From Chthoniobacterales bacterium (GTDB lineage Bacteria; Verrucomicrobiota; Verrucomicrobiia; Chthoniobacterales; JACTMZ01), in NCBI GenBank assembly GCA_021463515.1, contig JAJTYZ010000112.1, positions 54,891 through 118,890 of the forward strand: 64,000 bases of DNA, in the 5' to 3' direction. Positions 8,807 to 18,309 of this stretch are shown in pieces; the stretch's first letter is position 1; the number at the start of each line of letters is the position of its first letter. A program made the translations under genes and the position numbers. The notes under the pieces are model-generated. The model had not been told where the DNA came from. It searched no databases and saw nothing but the letters and a program-made list of their open reading frames with translations.

Positions 8807-10489
8807 TTATTTATCTGAAGGGACGACGATACCCCGAAGGATGATGTTTTGGCAAAAAATAAAGACAAGGAGAGTCGGAATAGCGGTTAACACGAGCGAA
8901 GCATAGACTACGGGCGAGTCAACCATGGAGCGAAGTTGGTAAATATAAACCATGATTGTCCACATTTTAGGATCAGGTGCTAAAATGAGGGCGTAAAAGA
9001 AAGTTCCATAGGCGGCCGTAAATGCGCCTAAAGCAATGACAGCTAATATCGGTTTAGAGAGATTCATTCCGATTTGCCAAAACATAGTCCACTCATTGGC
9101 ACCATCTAACTCGGCAGCCTCGTAAAGTTCTTTTGGAAGACTATCAAAAAAGCCTTTAAGAAGAAATATAGAAAACCCACTTGCCAGCCCGGGCAAAACT
9201 AATGCTCCAAAAGTATTGAGGAGATGAAATTCTTTAAGCTGTAAAAAAACAGGGATCATGGTTACTTCTGCTGGAAAGGCAATCGTCGCTAAACAAAACA
9301 AGAGAATGTGATAGGTTTGACGGAGTTTAAATCGGGAAAGAGCGTAAGCGGCGAGAGGATTCACCAGAAGAGCACCGCTCATGGTAAGGATAACGAGGAT
9401 GATAGTATTTGTTATAGCACGGCCATGAATAAGGATTTCGTCAAGTACTCGTTGATAGTTTAAAATGATAAATTGCCACTTCCAAAAAGATTGCTTTTGG
9501 GTGAAAGATTGCATATCCAAAGCTTGCTGTGGAATACGAACACCGGAAACACCATACTTAGTAGCAACCCAATCTTCGTATTGAACGTCAAGGCTCTGAA
9601 CGCTTAAATGTTCAGGGAGAGCTTGTGTACGTATAAACTCATTCCGATCAATTCCCGCTACATTTTGAGCCACTTTTCCAGGTTCTGTCAGTTCAACAAA
9701 CTCTGGAGAAAGGATGTTCTGAACAAAGGTTAGCCAATCTCTGGGCGTTACTTTAGAAACAACCCGCGTAAAGGGTATTTCTGTATATGAAGTATAGGCC
9801 GTCCCGTGCTTCTTATTAAAGTTTTGGATATCATCACCGTAGAGAGATGGCAAATAGACACCACGGTAATATCCACCCACGTTCCAAGGCACTAGAAACT
9901 CGTTTCCTAGTGTCGTAGAAAACTCAAAAAGCTGTTCCAACATAGGGGTCGTAGGCCATGCTGCACCGATGATATTGAGAAATGGTGGTTCGATGTTGTT
10001 TTGGTTTGAAAATTGAGTTCTAAGCTGCTGATTGAGATTTTCGAGGGTATGAAATTTCTTCATCAACCAAAGGCGAAATTCCCGCCCAGTATAGGAAGGC
10101 ATGCGTGAAGATCGAAGAAACGCAAGTTGAAAATATTTTATAGGAGGTTGTGTCTCCTTGAGAAATTTCTCCCATTGCCTAATAGATTCAGAGTTTACCT
10201 TCAGAATTTGTACATTACGAAAATTCGTATTAGAATCTCCCCAAGAGGAACGCAGATTATCAGTCCTTCCTTGATACTTTGCCGTCAAATATCGCCGCCA
10301 CATTTCCTGACGATTGAAAAAATAGCTAGGAAATAAAGATCCACTCGCCTGTGTATCTACTTCCACTGAGCCGGTAATCATAATCATAAAAGGAATCACC
10401 ATGCTCATACCACCAAAGATCAACAGAGCGTAAAGAAACAGATAGAGCGAGCGAACTCTCCAAGAACGTTGTGAGATGGGTGAGAACAT
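8807..10489 (-). CDS. Carbohydrate ABC transporter permease, MalG-like, with large extra domain
   Basis: A 560-residue inner-membrane permease, about twice the usual MalG length (around 280). A first membrane helix (about 15-37) is followed by roughly 300 mostly polar residues, predicted outside the cytoplasm, then the normal MalG core: five helices and the EAA loop 'LYEAAELDGANEWTMFW', which docks to the ATPase. The start at 10489 is 7 bp after the stop of the SBP-permease gene; an in-frame ATG at 10558 would give a 62-bp overlap and 23 more residues. The inserted part has no recognisable family; it may contact the tethered binding protein of the partner subunit. No ABC ATPase is in the window, so a shared MsmK-type ATPase encoded elsewhere is likely. 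Confidence 0.85.
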   Translation of the reverse strand: MFSPISQRSWRVRSLYLFLYALLIFGGMSMVIPFMIMITGSVEVDTQASGSLFPSYFFNRQEMWRRYLTAKYQGRTDNLRSSWGDSNTNFRNVQILKVNSESIRQWEKFLKETQPPIKYFQLAFLRSSRMPSYTGREFRLWLMKKFHTLENLNQQLRTQFSNQNNIEPPFLNIIGAAWPTTPMLEQLFEFSTTLGNEFLVPWNVGGYYRGVYLPSLYGDDIQNFNKKHGTAYTSYTEIPFTRVVSKVTPRDWLTFVQNILSPEFVELTEPGKVAQNVAGIDRNEFIRTQALPEHLSVQSLDVQYEDWVATKYGVSGVRIPQQALDMQSFTQKQSFWKWQFIILNYQRVLDEILIHGRAITNTIILVILTMSGALLVNPLAAYALSRFKLRQTYHILLFCLATIAFPAEVTMIPVFLQLKEFHLLNTFGALVLPGLASGFSIFLLKGFFDSLPKELYEAAELDGANEWTMFWQIGMNLSKPILAVIALGAFTAAYGTFFYALILAPDPKMWTIMVYIYQLRSMVDSPVVYASLVLTAIPTLLVFIFCQNIILRGIVVPSDK

Positions 10490-10496
10490 GAGAAGC

Positions 10497-12914
10497 TTAT
10501 TTCGCGGCTTTAAACTCCATTTGACTAAGGCGTTTGAGCTGGAGAACGGTAAAACCAATTAAAATGCTACCAAGAATCCAAGCCATCGCTGTCGCGGGGC
10601 CAAAGCGCAAACGGGCAAAAGATTCATAGAAAATTTTTAAGGATATAACTTCAGTGATGCCATTGGGGCCACCTCCCGTCATAATGAGAATATTCGTGGC
10701 ACCGTGAAAGGCAGCACCTACCGCTCCTACAAAATTAATAAAAATGAGAGCCCGTAACCCCGGGTAAACAATCCCACTTGTTTTCTGTAAAAAACTCGCA
10801 CCGTCAATTTCTGCCGCCTCAAATTGTTCTTCCGGAATTGTTTTGAGTGCCGCAAGATAAATCAAACACCCGGGGCCGGCTCCAGCCCAAATTCCGGGGA
10901 GCACGCACGATAACATCGCGAGATAAGGGTCTTCGGTCCAAGCCCGTCGCGCCTCAAAACCTAAAATGCGCAAGCTTTCATTTAATGGTCCATTAACGCC
11001 AAAGAGTTCCCTCCAAAGAAAAAATACCGCTGCAGCACTCATTACTGCTGGCAAGTAATAGACGGTGCGGTAAAAAATTTTATACTTGGGGATAAGATGG
11101 AGGGCATAAGCTAGAAGAATCGGTGCCACGAATCCCAGTGTTAAGGCGTAGGTGGCAAAGTGCAATGTTGCTAAAAGCGCATTCCAGAAACGAATATCAA
11201 ATAGTGCATTGGCGAAATTGTCGAGACCTACAAAAGTAGATTTAAGGATAAGTTGGTAATCTAAAAAGGCAATGACCGTTCCTCGTGCAAGAGGAATGTA
11301 GCTCCAAATCAAGATCAATACACAAGCTGGAAGCAAACAAAGCCAAGGGATAAGGCTGCGACTATTCACTGGACGTGAAGCCTTTTCGGCATTACGCATG
11401 AAAATTCGCATAACATACCAAGTTACCAAGATAAAGATCGCAATAATGGTGCTTACAACGACCAAGGCAACAAGACGCCTTATTTGCATTTGCTCCGGCG
11501 AAACGTAGCCGATCATTCGTTCATTTGTCTCCTCTACGGCATGGTTGAGAATAGCCTGAATTTGGTCAAAAACAGATTGCGAGTCGCCTTGCTCCCATGC
11601 CGTATGGATCGAGGGACTAAGCAATATCTTATCAAGGGGATAATTCATCTCGATATACACCAAATTACAATTTTTACCGTACGGTTCGGGCTTACCATGC
11701 TCTAAGGCTTCGGCAAGCTCTTTCTCCAACCCGGGCGGTGAGAGCACAAGGTATTGATTAAATCCATATTGCCTTAAATCAAGGGGATTTACATTGCTTG
11801 CCTGCCCAAATTCAACCATCGTTTCGACTTGGATTCGCTTGGCTTCTGGCCCTGTCATAAACTCCACATAACGCCAAGCCGCTTCGCGTACGCGAGGATC
11901 TTTGATGCCGGAATAAACACCTAAAATGCTTGCGTTGACTTCCGAGCCACGAAGTCCGGAAGGCCCCGCTGGAATAGCACCAAAAGCAAAGGTTTCCGGA
12001 TTCCATGTCATGATGTCGCCTATATAAGAGAAAAACATACCAACACGTTCTCGCTCTTGTGGAGTGAGTGCACTAGATGATCTCCGTGCGATGCGCTCTA
12101 CCTCAACCAATCTATAATAGAAGGTAAAAGCTTCCACGGCTTGAGGGGTATTAAAAGCAGCCCGCCATTCATTTGGTGCAATCTCTTGCACTGCATCACC
12201 TCCAGCGGACCAAAGAAAGTTCATGAGGTTCCAACTGGATGCCTGACCACCAGAAAGGGATAAGCCAGTGTACTCCGGTCCGAGTTCGCTAATTTTGCGG
12301 GCAAATTGCACCAGCTCCTCCCAATCTTTTGGTGCCCTAGCGGGAAGACCTGCTCGGCGAAACAACTCTCTATTATAATAAAGGCCAATTACCTGAAGGG
12401 GATTAGGAAGACCAAATAGATGTCTTGTACCTGCCGCCAACGGACGATTCACGACGTCTCGAATCTGGGGGGGGATGCGGTCTAAAACATTGACTCCATT
12501 GGCCTTCGCCTGCTCTACATATTCGTCCAAGGGCGCTACCATGCCTTGACTTACGAAGGTATCTATACTCCGAAAATTCATAGCAAGTACATCCGGAGCA
12601 ATGTCACCGGCAACCATCATGATAGTCGTCACTTCACTTGCCATTGATTCAATATTGATACCCGTTGCAGACTGAAGTGTGATATGTGGATTAAGTTGCT
12701 TAAATCGTTCAAATATGCGTTGTCGAGCAATGGATTGCGGTGCAGTTGAACCGCCGTCTGGAACACTAGGGACTCGGAGTACAATCCTTTCTTCTCCAGA
12801 ACTCGCATGTCCCACAGAGAGAGAAAATATGCTCATCCATACGCTCAAGGAGAGATTCAATAGGCGAAGACAACGAAAGGGGAGGTTCACAGGTAATTCG
12901 GAGATGATGCGCAA
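10497..12914 (-). CDS. Fused sugar-binding protein and MalF-like ABC permease
   Basis: One 805-residue polypeptide joins two normally separate importer parts. Residues 1-38 are a signal or anchor helix. Residues about 45-455 are an extracellular solute-binding protein of the sugar (MalE-type) family, with 'APDVLAMNFRSIDTFVSQGMV', 'YYNRELFRRAGL' and 'DWEELVQFARKISELGP'. A membrane helix (about 478-500) leads to a MalF-like permease (about 520-800) with the EAA loop 'EEQFEAAEIDGASFLQKT'. The binding domain is thereby tethered outside the membrane. It is 24 bp downstream of the giant secreted protein gene and 7 bp upstream of the second permease, so one transcript is likely. A run of eight G (12467-12474) lies inside the gene. 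Confidence 0.9.
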   Translation of the reverse strand: MRIISELPVNLPFRCLRLLNLSLSVWMSIFSLSVGHASSGEERIVLRVPSVPDGGSTAPQSIARQRIFERFKQLNPHITLQSATGINIESMASEVTTIMMVAGDIAPDVLAMNFRSIDTFVSQGMVAPLDEYVEQAKANGVNVLDRIPPQIRDVVNRPLAAGTRHLFGLPNPLQVIGLYYNRELFRRAGLPARAPKDWEELVQFARKISELGPEYTGLSLSGGQASSWNLMNFLWSAGGDAVQEIAPNEWRAAFNTPQAVEAFTFYYRLVEVERIARRSSSALTPQERERVGMFFSYIGDIMTWNPETFAFGAIPAGPSGLRGSEVNASILGVYSGIKDPRVREAAWRYVEFMTGPEAKRIQVETMVEFGQASNVNPLDLRQYGFNQYLVLSPPGLEKELAEALEHGKPEPYGKNCNLVYIEMNYPLDKILLSPSIHTAWEQGDSQSVFDQIQAILNHAVEETNERMIGYVSPEQMQIRRLVALVVVSTIIAIFILVTWYVMRIFMRNAEKASRPVNSRSLIPWLCLLPACVLILIWSYIPLARGTVIAFLDYQLILKSTFVGLDNFANALFDIRFWNALLATLHFATYALTLGFVAPILLAYALHLIPKYKIFYRTVYYLPAVMSAAAVFFLWRELFGVNGPLNESLRILGFEARRAWTEDPYLAMLSCVLPGIWAGAGPGCLIYLAALKTIPEEQFEAAEIDGASFLQKTSGIVYPGLRALIFINFVGAVGAAFHGATNILIMTGGGPNGITEVISLKIFYESFARLRFGPATAMAWILGSILIGFTVLQLKRLSQMEFKAAK

Positions 12915-12938
12915 TATATTAGGTGGTTGGGGTCCGGA

Positions 12939-15900
12939 TCAATTTGCTTTCGAAGCCTCATAAATGCCCCCTGCGTCTTTAAACCGAAGGACAGGTTCGA
13001 CCGTCGCAAAATCTACAAGATGTAAGGGCTTGCGATTCATTTCCACAATGAGAGCGCGGAGTTTTATAGGATATTGAATTTTTTTATCACCACCGCTAGA
13101 GACCCATTGCTCCGAAACGGCACCCGGGCTTTGATCCACGTAAAGAGATGATTTGCGCAGAGGAACCGAGATAAAATTCCACCCGTCAAAATTTGCTGAG
13201 AGGTGCCCGGGCCAATCCAGAATATCCACACCCCAGCCACCCGTTCCGAGAGAACGCCAGATTTCACCTTGGGCATCTTCGATCTCAAACATCACACGTC
13301 CCCAGTTAGAGTTTCCCTTGAGCCAGACGCCAAGAGCGGCGGGCTCGTCGCTGATGGACGCCGGGGTATTAAGGCGAATGGTGGTGTATTCCGTGATATA
13401 CTTATTGAGATTCGGTGTTTTAGAGGTGTTCAGGCGCAGTTCCAGAGCGTTGCCCTTTTCGTCGTCGGTCACCTGCTGCAAGCTAAAATCGCCGAGTTGT
13501 CGGATTGGCAATTGCATAGGGTAAACCTGCGGTGTATCCAAACTATTGTCCTTATCCAGTGTCACATTTTGGATATTATCCAAAGGTGCAGCAGCTTTGG
13601 CAAGTGCTGCGCGCGCAGCATCTTCCGGAAAAGTCCGATTGGTCAGCGTCACGGATGAGAAAGGCTTGTTCGTTACCAAATACACGGGGCGCGTTCCCGC
13701 ATGTACGGTAATTTTGTTATCTTCGGGTTTAAGCTCCTGAGATTTTCCGTACATCTCGATCTTAGTTACAGGTGTGCTTCCATCCGTGGTAAGGGTGAAG
13801 TCCGCATCGCCCCGCACGGCCCACAGAGCCGTGACAAATTTCTTGTCCGCACGCTCGAATTCCACCGCATAAACCGTGGGTGATCCGGTGTCCAACTGCC
13901 GCTTAAATGTTGCTCGATCCAGAACATTGGTCAGCGTCGCATAGGCGACGTACGCCGGTTTAGGATAGCCATAGGGCATACGCTCCAAGATGCCGCTGGC
14001 ACCCCAGAAGATGTTGTAGTAAGCATTGGTAGTGTCGAACAAAACGCCCGGGCTGATGGTGGTGAAATTATTTGCAAGGCTGATGAGTACATCGCGAGTG
14101 TACCATTCGGCTTGCTTTTCTAATCCCATGTCGCGCTCGGCACGGTAGGTGAACTCATAAGATCCTGTTGCAGGAATGTCCCGCCCTGAGAGTGCCTTGG
14201 CGGTATCCATAGCAATGTGCATGCCCTGCAAGGCCCATTCTTGCAGCCTTTCTGGTGGAAAGACCTGCGTCGGTGATTCGATGCCGATAAAATCAATGTA
14301 GTCGGGGTTGCCACCACGGCGCAAAATGGCTGCAATATTAGATGCAGAGGCACTGTTGTTTCCAACTACCGTTTTGAGCTGTGGGAAATTTTCACGCAAG
14401 AACGCACCCGTCATATTCAGTTGGTCTGCATAACGTTGTTGAAGCGTAACCTGATTTGGTGTCCACTCCGGCTTCAGCCCAAGCACTTCGGGCGGCACAT
14501 CATTGCCAGGACCGCTTTCGTGAAAAATGAGAACCTCCTTCACATGCGGATGTGTTTGGAGAATTGCTTCCATCTGCGACTTGACGCGTTCCATGGCTGC
14601 TTCGGGTTTTTTAAGATCAGCTTCTTGAAAGAGAGAGCGGATTTGCGGGATGGTAATCATCCATGGAGCCATTTCCTCCTCGGAGTGTTTCTGCCATCCG
14701 GCCTTGCGGATACCAGCCTTAAACATGATTGGACCAGCAAAGTTTATGTCTGTAGGTGTACCGTGAGTTCCATCAAACCACCATGTCGAATAGGGAGATT
14801 CGTATTTTGCAGTTCGGGTATCCTTTCCAAGCAGCGCAAAACTTGCGGGATGCGTGAGCAAGGTGTTTCCGGAGGAATCTTCCACCGAGAGAATCAGCTT
14901 GTACCAGCCTACATTTGGCATCTTCAGCGATAAGAGCATTTCTTTTTTTTCACCGGCCTTGCTGAAGGCATAATCTTCGGACCCGCTTTTTACTTTCTGT
15001 CCGTCCACATCGTAAATGTTCCATGCCAACTTGCCACGGGAAGACGCGAATGATGTCAGTATTACGGTAGTTTCCGGCTTTTCACTGTCTGCAAAAACAT
15101 TCCCGGGTTGCGCTTGAGTAATCTTCATGCCTACGGGAGACTTTTCCAATGTCACTCCAAAAATTTGCACGGCACTGGTAGATCGTGGGTCGGGCTGGGT
15201 GGATTTGTCCAACTGCTCTAGATTCTCATCGGGCTTCCCAAAGAGATCAAAATTCATCGTTACATTGTCATATTGATCGAGAATTTCGCCGCTTTTGAGC
15301 GGAATTTTTGCAAGGTACAAGGGAAGTGCTTTTTTCCCGGCGTCAAGAGTGACTGTCCCCACCTGCGTGATATTGTTCGACAACTTTTCGTCACCTCGTG
15401 GAATGGTGATCGTGGTATCGGCCATCAAATTGCGACCAATGCCATTCTTGGAATAATGCGTAATCCGCGCTGTAAGAATGGGGTCTTTTGCTGGATCAGG
15501 ATCTATGGCAAATAGAACCCAAGCATCGGAGTATGGTACTCCGCCTGGAACGATAAAATGTACTTCGGTCAGCAAACCATCGAAGGGTGAACGTGCCGTG
15601 TATTCGTCCACTTCCAAGGCCCAGTTTCCCTGCCCAGCTCGCGTCAATCCGATATCAGCACTCCCTGAACCAGATGCCACCACCATAGGGATGCCTTGAA
15701 CTTCCGAGAAACCTGGCTTCATCGAAAGCGTTGTTTCGGCAAATGATTTTGCCATATTCAGAGCCGTCACATCCAAGGGCTCAAAACGTACGGAATTATA
15801 TTTAGTGTTTAGCGAAAACGTTTTACCGATTGACGTGGATGGAGAGGCGGTAAAAGTTACGTTTTTAACATCTGCACCCTCTAATGTTCCGGTGTAACTA

Positions 15901-17036
15901 CCATCGAGGTAGAGGGCAACACCCGTAGCTGTCGGAGATAACGTCACTTTTAATGGATGCGCAGAAGCCTTAGTAAGCAGCCCCCAATCCCGTACGATGT
16001 CATGATATGTATCGGTAAAACTATAACTCGTGCGGTAGCGACGCAGGCGGGGACGAATGTAGTAGTTGAGCTTTGATTGTTTCTCTCCAAGGCCGTTCAC
16101 TTGAATGATGGAATCAGAACGGTCAAGCTTACTCGTTGCGTCATCGGCTTTTTTGATTTCGCGCTCATCGGGTGCCTCTACGGAGGTAAAAGTTATCTCT
16201 TTGTTCTGACCATTATTCCAGTTCACAGTCAACTTGACGCCTTCCGCATCCGTGCCGGTACGGATAGTTGCTCCAAACAAATCATTGGCAGCTACGGTTT
16301 GCGTTGCGCCTCGTTTGAAGGCAGCTTCCTCTACTTTCCGCAGCGTTGGTAAAATGGCCTCGATCGAGCGATCCGGCAGTGGCGCAGGGCTGCGCAGAAG
16401 GATATCCGTGAGTTTAAAGGGGCTTTTAGCAAAGCCCTGAAAATTAATTCCAACACCAGCGGCATTAGAAATTTTTGCCTCGGCCACCTGCTTCATTGCC
16501 CGGTCATTATCTATAAAGACCGTCATGGTTTTGCCTCGCACGGTGATGGCGGCCGTGTGCCATTCTTTAGCGGCAATTTCGAAGGGCAGCTTTGTAACGT
16601 TCCCCGCAATAGTCACGGCATCCGACGCAAAGCCAATTGGCGTCACCGTGTTTTTGGCGTCGCGTAATTGAATTTCAAAATGAGCTAACTTGTCGCCCTC
16701 TCCTGCACCCAAAAGGAAGTCAAATAGCACATCGTAATTTGTGAGATTTTCTGCCCCATCTTTTGGCAAAAAGTGAGTGAACACTAACCTCGTTTTTTCC
16801 AAGTTCACACTCAAATCAGCACGACCCGAATAAACCGGTTCGTTTTCGACGGTAAGGCCGGGGAGATTTGCGCTGTCAGGGGACTTGACGCCATAATTAC
16901 GAAAAGTTTCGTGCCAATAAATACGAGGGCGCTCTGAGTTTTTCTCGCTTTCCCGAGCTAGTGCAGATTGAAGAGGGACAAAACTTGCAAGGGCGGCAGT
17001 GTACAAAAGTGTGACGGAAAGGGATGTAAAATTCAT
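12939..17036 (-). CDS. Giant secreted protein, candidate glycoside hydrolase (paralogue of the 19925-23551 gene)
   Basis: A 1365-residue exported protein with signal peptide (1-27, ending 'QSALA'). Residues about 40-215 look like a concanavalin-type jelly roll ('KEWHTAAITVRGKTMTVFID'), followed by more beta-rich domains to about 700. Residues about 755-1090 look like a TIM barrel, starting at 'YESPYSTWWFDGTHG' and holding three acidic positions shared with the paralogue: Glu840 in 'FHESG', Glu920 in 'IGIESP' and Glu961 in 'ATGSYEFTYR'. The last 200 residues are another jelly-roll-like domain. I do not recognise the family; the barrel with conserved Glu suggests a retaining glycosidase acting outside the cell. 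It is the first gene of the leftward operon with the sugar importer and is divergent from a LacI-type regulator. Confidence 0.7.
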   Translation of the reverse strand: MNFTSLSVTLLYTAALASFVPLQSALARESEKNSERPRIYWHETFRNYGVKSPDSANLPGLTVENEPVYSGRADLSVNLEKTRLVFTHFLPKDGAENLTNYDVLFDFLLGAGEGDKLAHFEIQLRDAKNTVTPIGFASDAVTIAGNVTKLPFEIAAKEWHTAAITVRGKTMTVFIDNDRAMKQVAEAKISNAAGVGINFQGFAKSPFKLTDILLRSPAPLPDRSIEAILPTLRKVEEAAFKRGATQTVAANDLFGATIRTGTDAEGVKLTVNWNNGQNKEITFTSVEAPDEREIKKADDATSKLDRSDSIIQVNGLGEKQSKLNYYIRPRLRRYRTSYSFTDTYHDIVRDWGLLTKASAHPLKVTLSPTATGVALYLDGSYTGTLEGADVKNVTFTASPSTSIGKTFSLNTKYNSVRFEPLDVTALNMAKSFAETTLSMKPGFSEVQGIPMVVASGSGSADIGLTRAGQGNWALEVDEYTARSPFDGLLTEVHFIVPGGVPYSDAWVLFAIDPDPAKDPILTARITHYSKNGIGRNLMADTTITIPRGDEKLSNNITQVGTVTLDAGKKALPLYLAKIPLKSGEILDQYDNVTMNFDLFGKPDENLEQLDKSTQPDPRSTSAVQIFGVTLEKSPVGMKITQAQPGNVFADSEKPETTVILTSFASSRGKLAWNIYDVDGQKVKSGSEDYAFSKAGEKKEMLLSLKMPNVGWYKLILSVEDSSGNTLLTHPASFALLGKDTRTAKYESPYSTWWFDGTHGTPTDINFAGPIMFKAGIRKAGWQKHSEEEMAPWMITIPQIRSLFQEADLKKPEAAMERVKSQMEAILQTHPHVKEVLIFHESGPGNDVPPEVLGLKPEWTPNQVTLQQRYADQLNMTGAFLRENFPQLKTVVGNNSASASNIAAILRRGGNPDYIDFIGIESPTQVFPPERLQEWALQGMHIAMDTAKALSGRDIPATGSYEFTYRAERDMGLEKQAEWYTRDVLISLANNFTTISPGVLFDTTNAYYNIFWGASGILERMPYGYPKPAYVAYATLTNVLDRATFKRQLDTGSPTVYAVEFERADKKFVTALWAVRGDADFTLTTDGSTPVTKIEMYGKSQELKPEDNKITVHAGTRPVYLVTNKPFSSVTLTNRTFPEDAARAALAKAAAPLDNIQNVTLDKDNSLDTPQVYPMQLPIRQLGDFSLQQVTDDEKGNALELRLNTSKTPNLNKYITEYTTIRLNTPASISDEPAALGVWLKGNSNWGRVMFEIEDAQGEIWRSLGTGGWGVDILDWPGHLSANFDGWNFISVPLRKSSLYVDQSPGAVSEQWVSSGGDKKIQYPIKLRALIVEMNRKPLHLVDFATVEPVLRFKDAGGIYEASKAN

Positions 17037-17172
17037 TCTTTAATAAGCGGCATTTCTTTCAAAAAAAGCAAAAGGGTCAAGCTTAAATTACCTCAATCGA
17101 GCTTAAACTGCATTGCGCTGTTATTAAAAATGCAGTTGACATGTCTGCACGTGCTTGCAAGGTTTAGGAGCG
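17037..17172. promoter_or_regulatory. Divergent control region between the giant secreted protein and the LacI regulator
   Basis: This 136-bp region must hold the promoters for both directions. It contains TTGACA (17136-17141), an 8-bp perfect palindrome GCACGTGC (17147-17154) with a central CG as in LacI-family operators, and CTCAATCGAG (17092-17101), a near copy of the palindrome before the esterase gene. I could not place convincing -10 boxes. That the LacI protein binds here is inferred from family habit and position. Confidence 0.5.
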
Positions 17173-18309
17173 ATGCAAAGTGATTCGAAAATTGCCACCC
17201 AGAAGTCTATCGCTTTATTATGTGGCGTATCACGGGCTACGGTGGGGATTATACTGGCTGGCGGGGCTTTGGCATCACGCTATCGTAAGGAGACGCGAGA
17301 GCTTGTTTTGCAAACGGCGGCTCGCCTGAATTATTGCCATCATCGGGCTGCGGCTGCGATGCGCAGACAGCGGAGTAATTTGATTGCCATTGTGCATTAT
17401 GGCGCGGAGATTGAGTCGGCTCGTAAGTCCAACCTTGCCCTTGCGCATGAAGTGGGTGTGGCTGGGTATGACTATTTATCCGTAGATATGGACTGGTATG
17501 GAGGCAGCGTAGAGCGAACAGTCAGGGAGCTCATTCAGGCACGTGTGGAGGGGGTTGCCATTTCTCATATTCAAGAAGTTTTTGAAGATGTGCATCTCGC
17601 GAGGTTGTTGCAAGCCGGGATTCCTGTGGTTTCGATCAATGGAAATGAGCGTGCAGGAGTGCCTTTGTTTTGCGATCATGTAAGCAAGGCATTTTATGAT
17701 TTGACAACGCATTTGATCCGCCTTGGGCATCGGCATATCGTTCAGCTTCTCCCATTCGTTGATTTGAATAATCCTTCCGTCCATCGTCCTTGGCGTGAAA
17801 GGAAGGAGGGCTTTCGCGCCGCTTTTGCAAAACAAGGAACATGGCAGGAAGCTCAATCTGAGGAGTATTCCATGGATTTATTTTCCAGCACGGCACCTAT
17901 CGGCGTTTCTGTTTATCACTCCCCTCAGCATTATAAACGCCTCGAAAGGTCGAATTATCATCTTTGTAAGCTCCTCTTTGAGGGCAAGAGATGGCCGGAT
18001 GCCATTGTTTGCAGCAATGATGCGTATGCAATTGAGGTCATGATGGCGGCAATGGAGATGGGTGTTCGGGTGCCGGAGGATGTTGCCGTCACTGGTTATG
18101 ATAATGATACGCTGGGAAGTTTTCCCGTTTTGGGGCTGACGACGGCGGAGCAGGATATTGAAAGTATTTGTCGAGAGGGGATTCGTAATTTATTAGCGAG
18201 GCACGAGTCCACCGATGCCGCTATAGTCGTCAAGAAGTTTGATTCCACTCTCATTTACCGTACGTCCTGCGGCAGAGGATTAAATGCAAATGGGAGGTCT
18301 ATTGTATGA
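17173..18309 (+). CDS. LacI family transcriptional regulator
   Basis: A 378-residue sugar-responsive regulator. The N-terminal helix-turn-helix is at about 6-27 ('TQKSIALLCGVSRATVGIIL'), followed by the hinge and a periplasmic-binding-protein-like effector domain with 'PVVSINGNERAGVPLFCDH' and, near the end, 'VAVTGYDNDTLGSFPVLGLTT', typical of LacI proteins. The ATG at 17173 has TAGGAG directly upstream, though spacing is short; an in-frame TTG at 17155 is the alternative. Its last bases overlap the next gene by 4 bp (ATGA), so it is the first gene of the rightward operon and stands divergent to the leftward transport operon. It most likely represses both until a sugar from the degraded polymer binds it. 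Confidence 0.9.
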   Translation: MQSDSKIATQKSIALLCGVSRATVGIILAGGALASRYRKETRELVLQTAARLNYCHHRAAAAMRRQRSNLIAIVHYGAEIESARKSNLALAHEVGVAGYDYLSVDMDWYGGSVERTVRELIQARVEGVAISHIQEVFEDVHLARLLQAGIPVVSINGNERAGVPLFCDHVSKAFYDLTTHLIRLGHRHIVQLLPFVDLNNPSVHRPWRERKEGFRAAFAKQGTWQEAQSEEYSMDLFSSTAPIGVSVYHSPQHYKRLERSNYHLCKLLFEGKRWPDAIVCSNDAYAIEVMMAAMEMGVRVPEDVAVTGYDNDTLGSFPVLGLTTAEQDIESICREGIRNLLARHESTDAAIVVKKFDSTLIYRTSCGRGLNANGRSIV

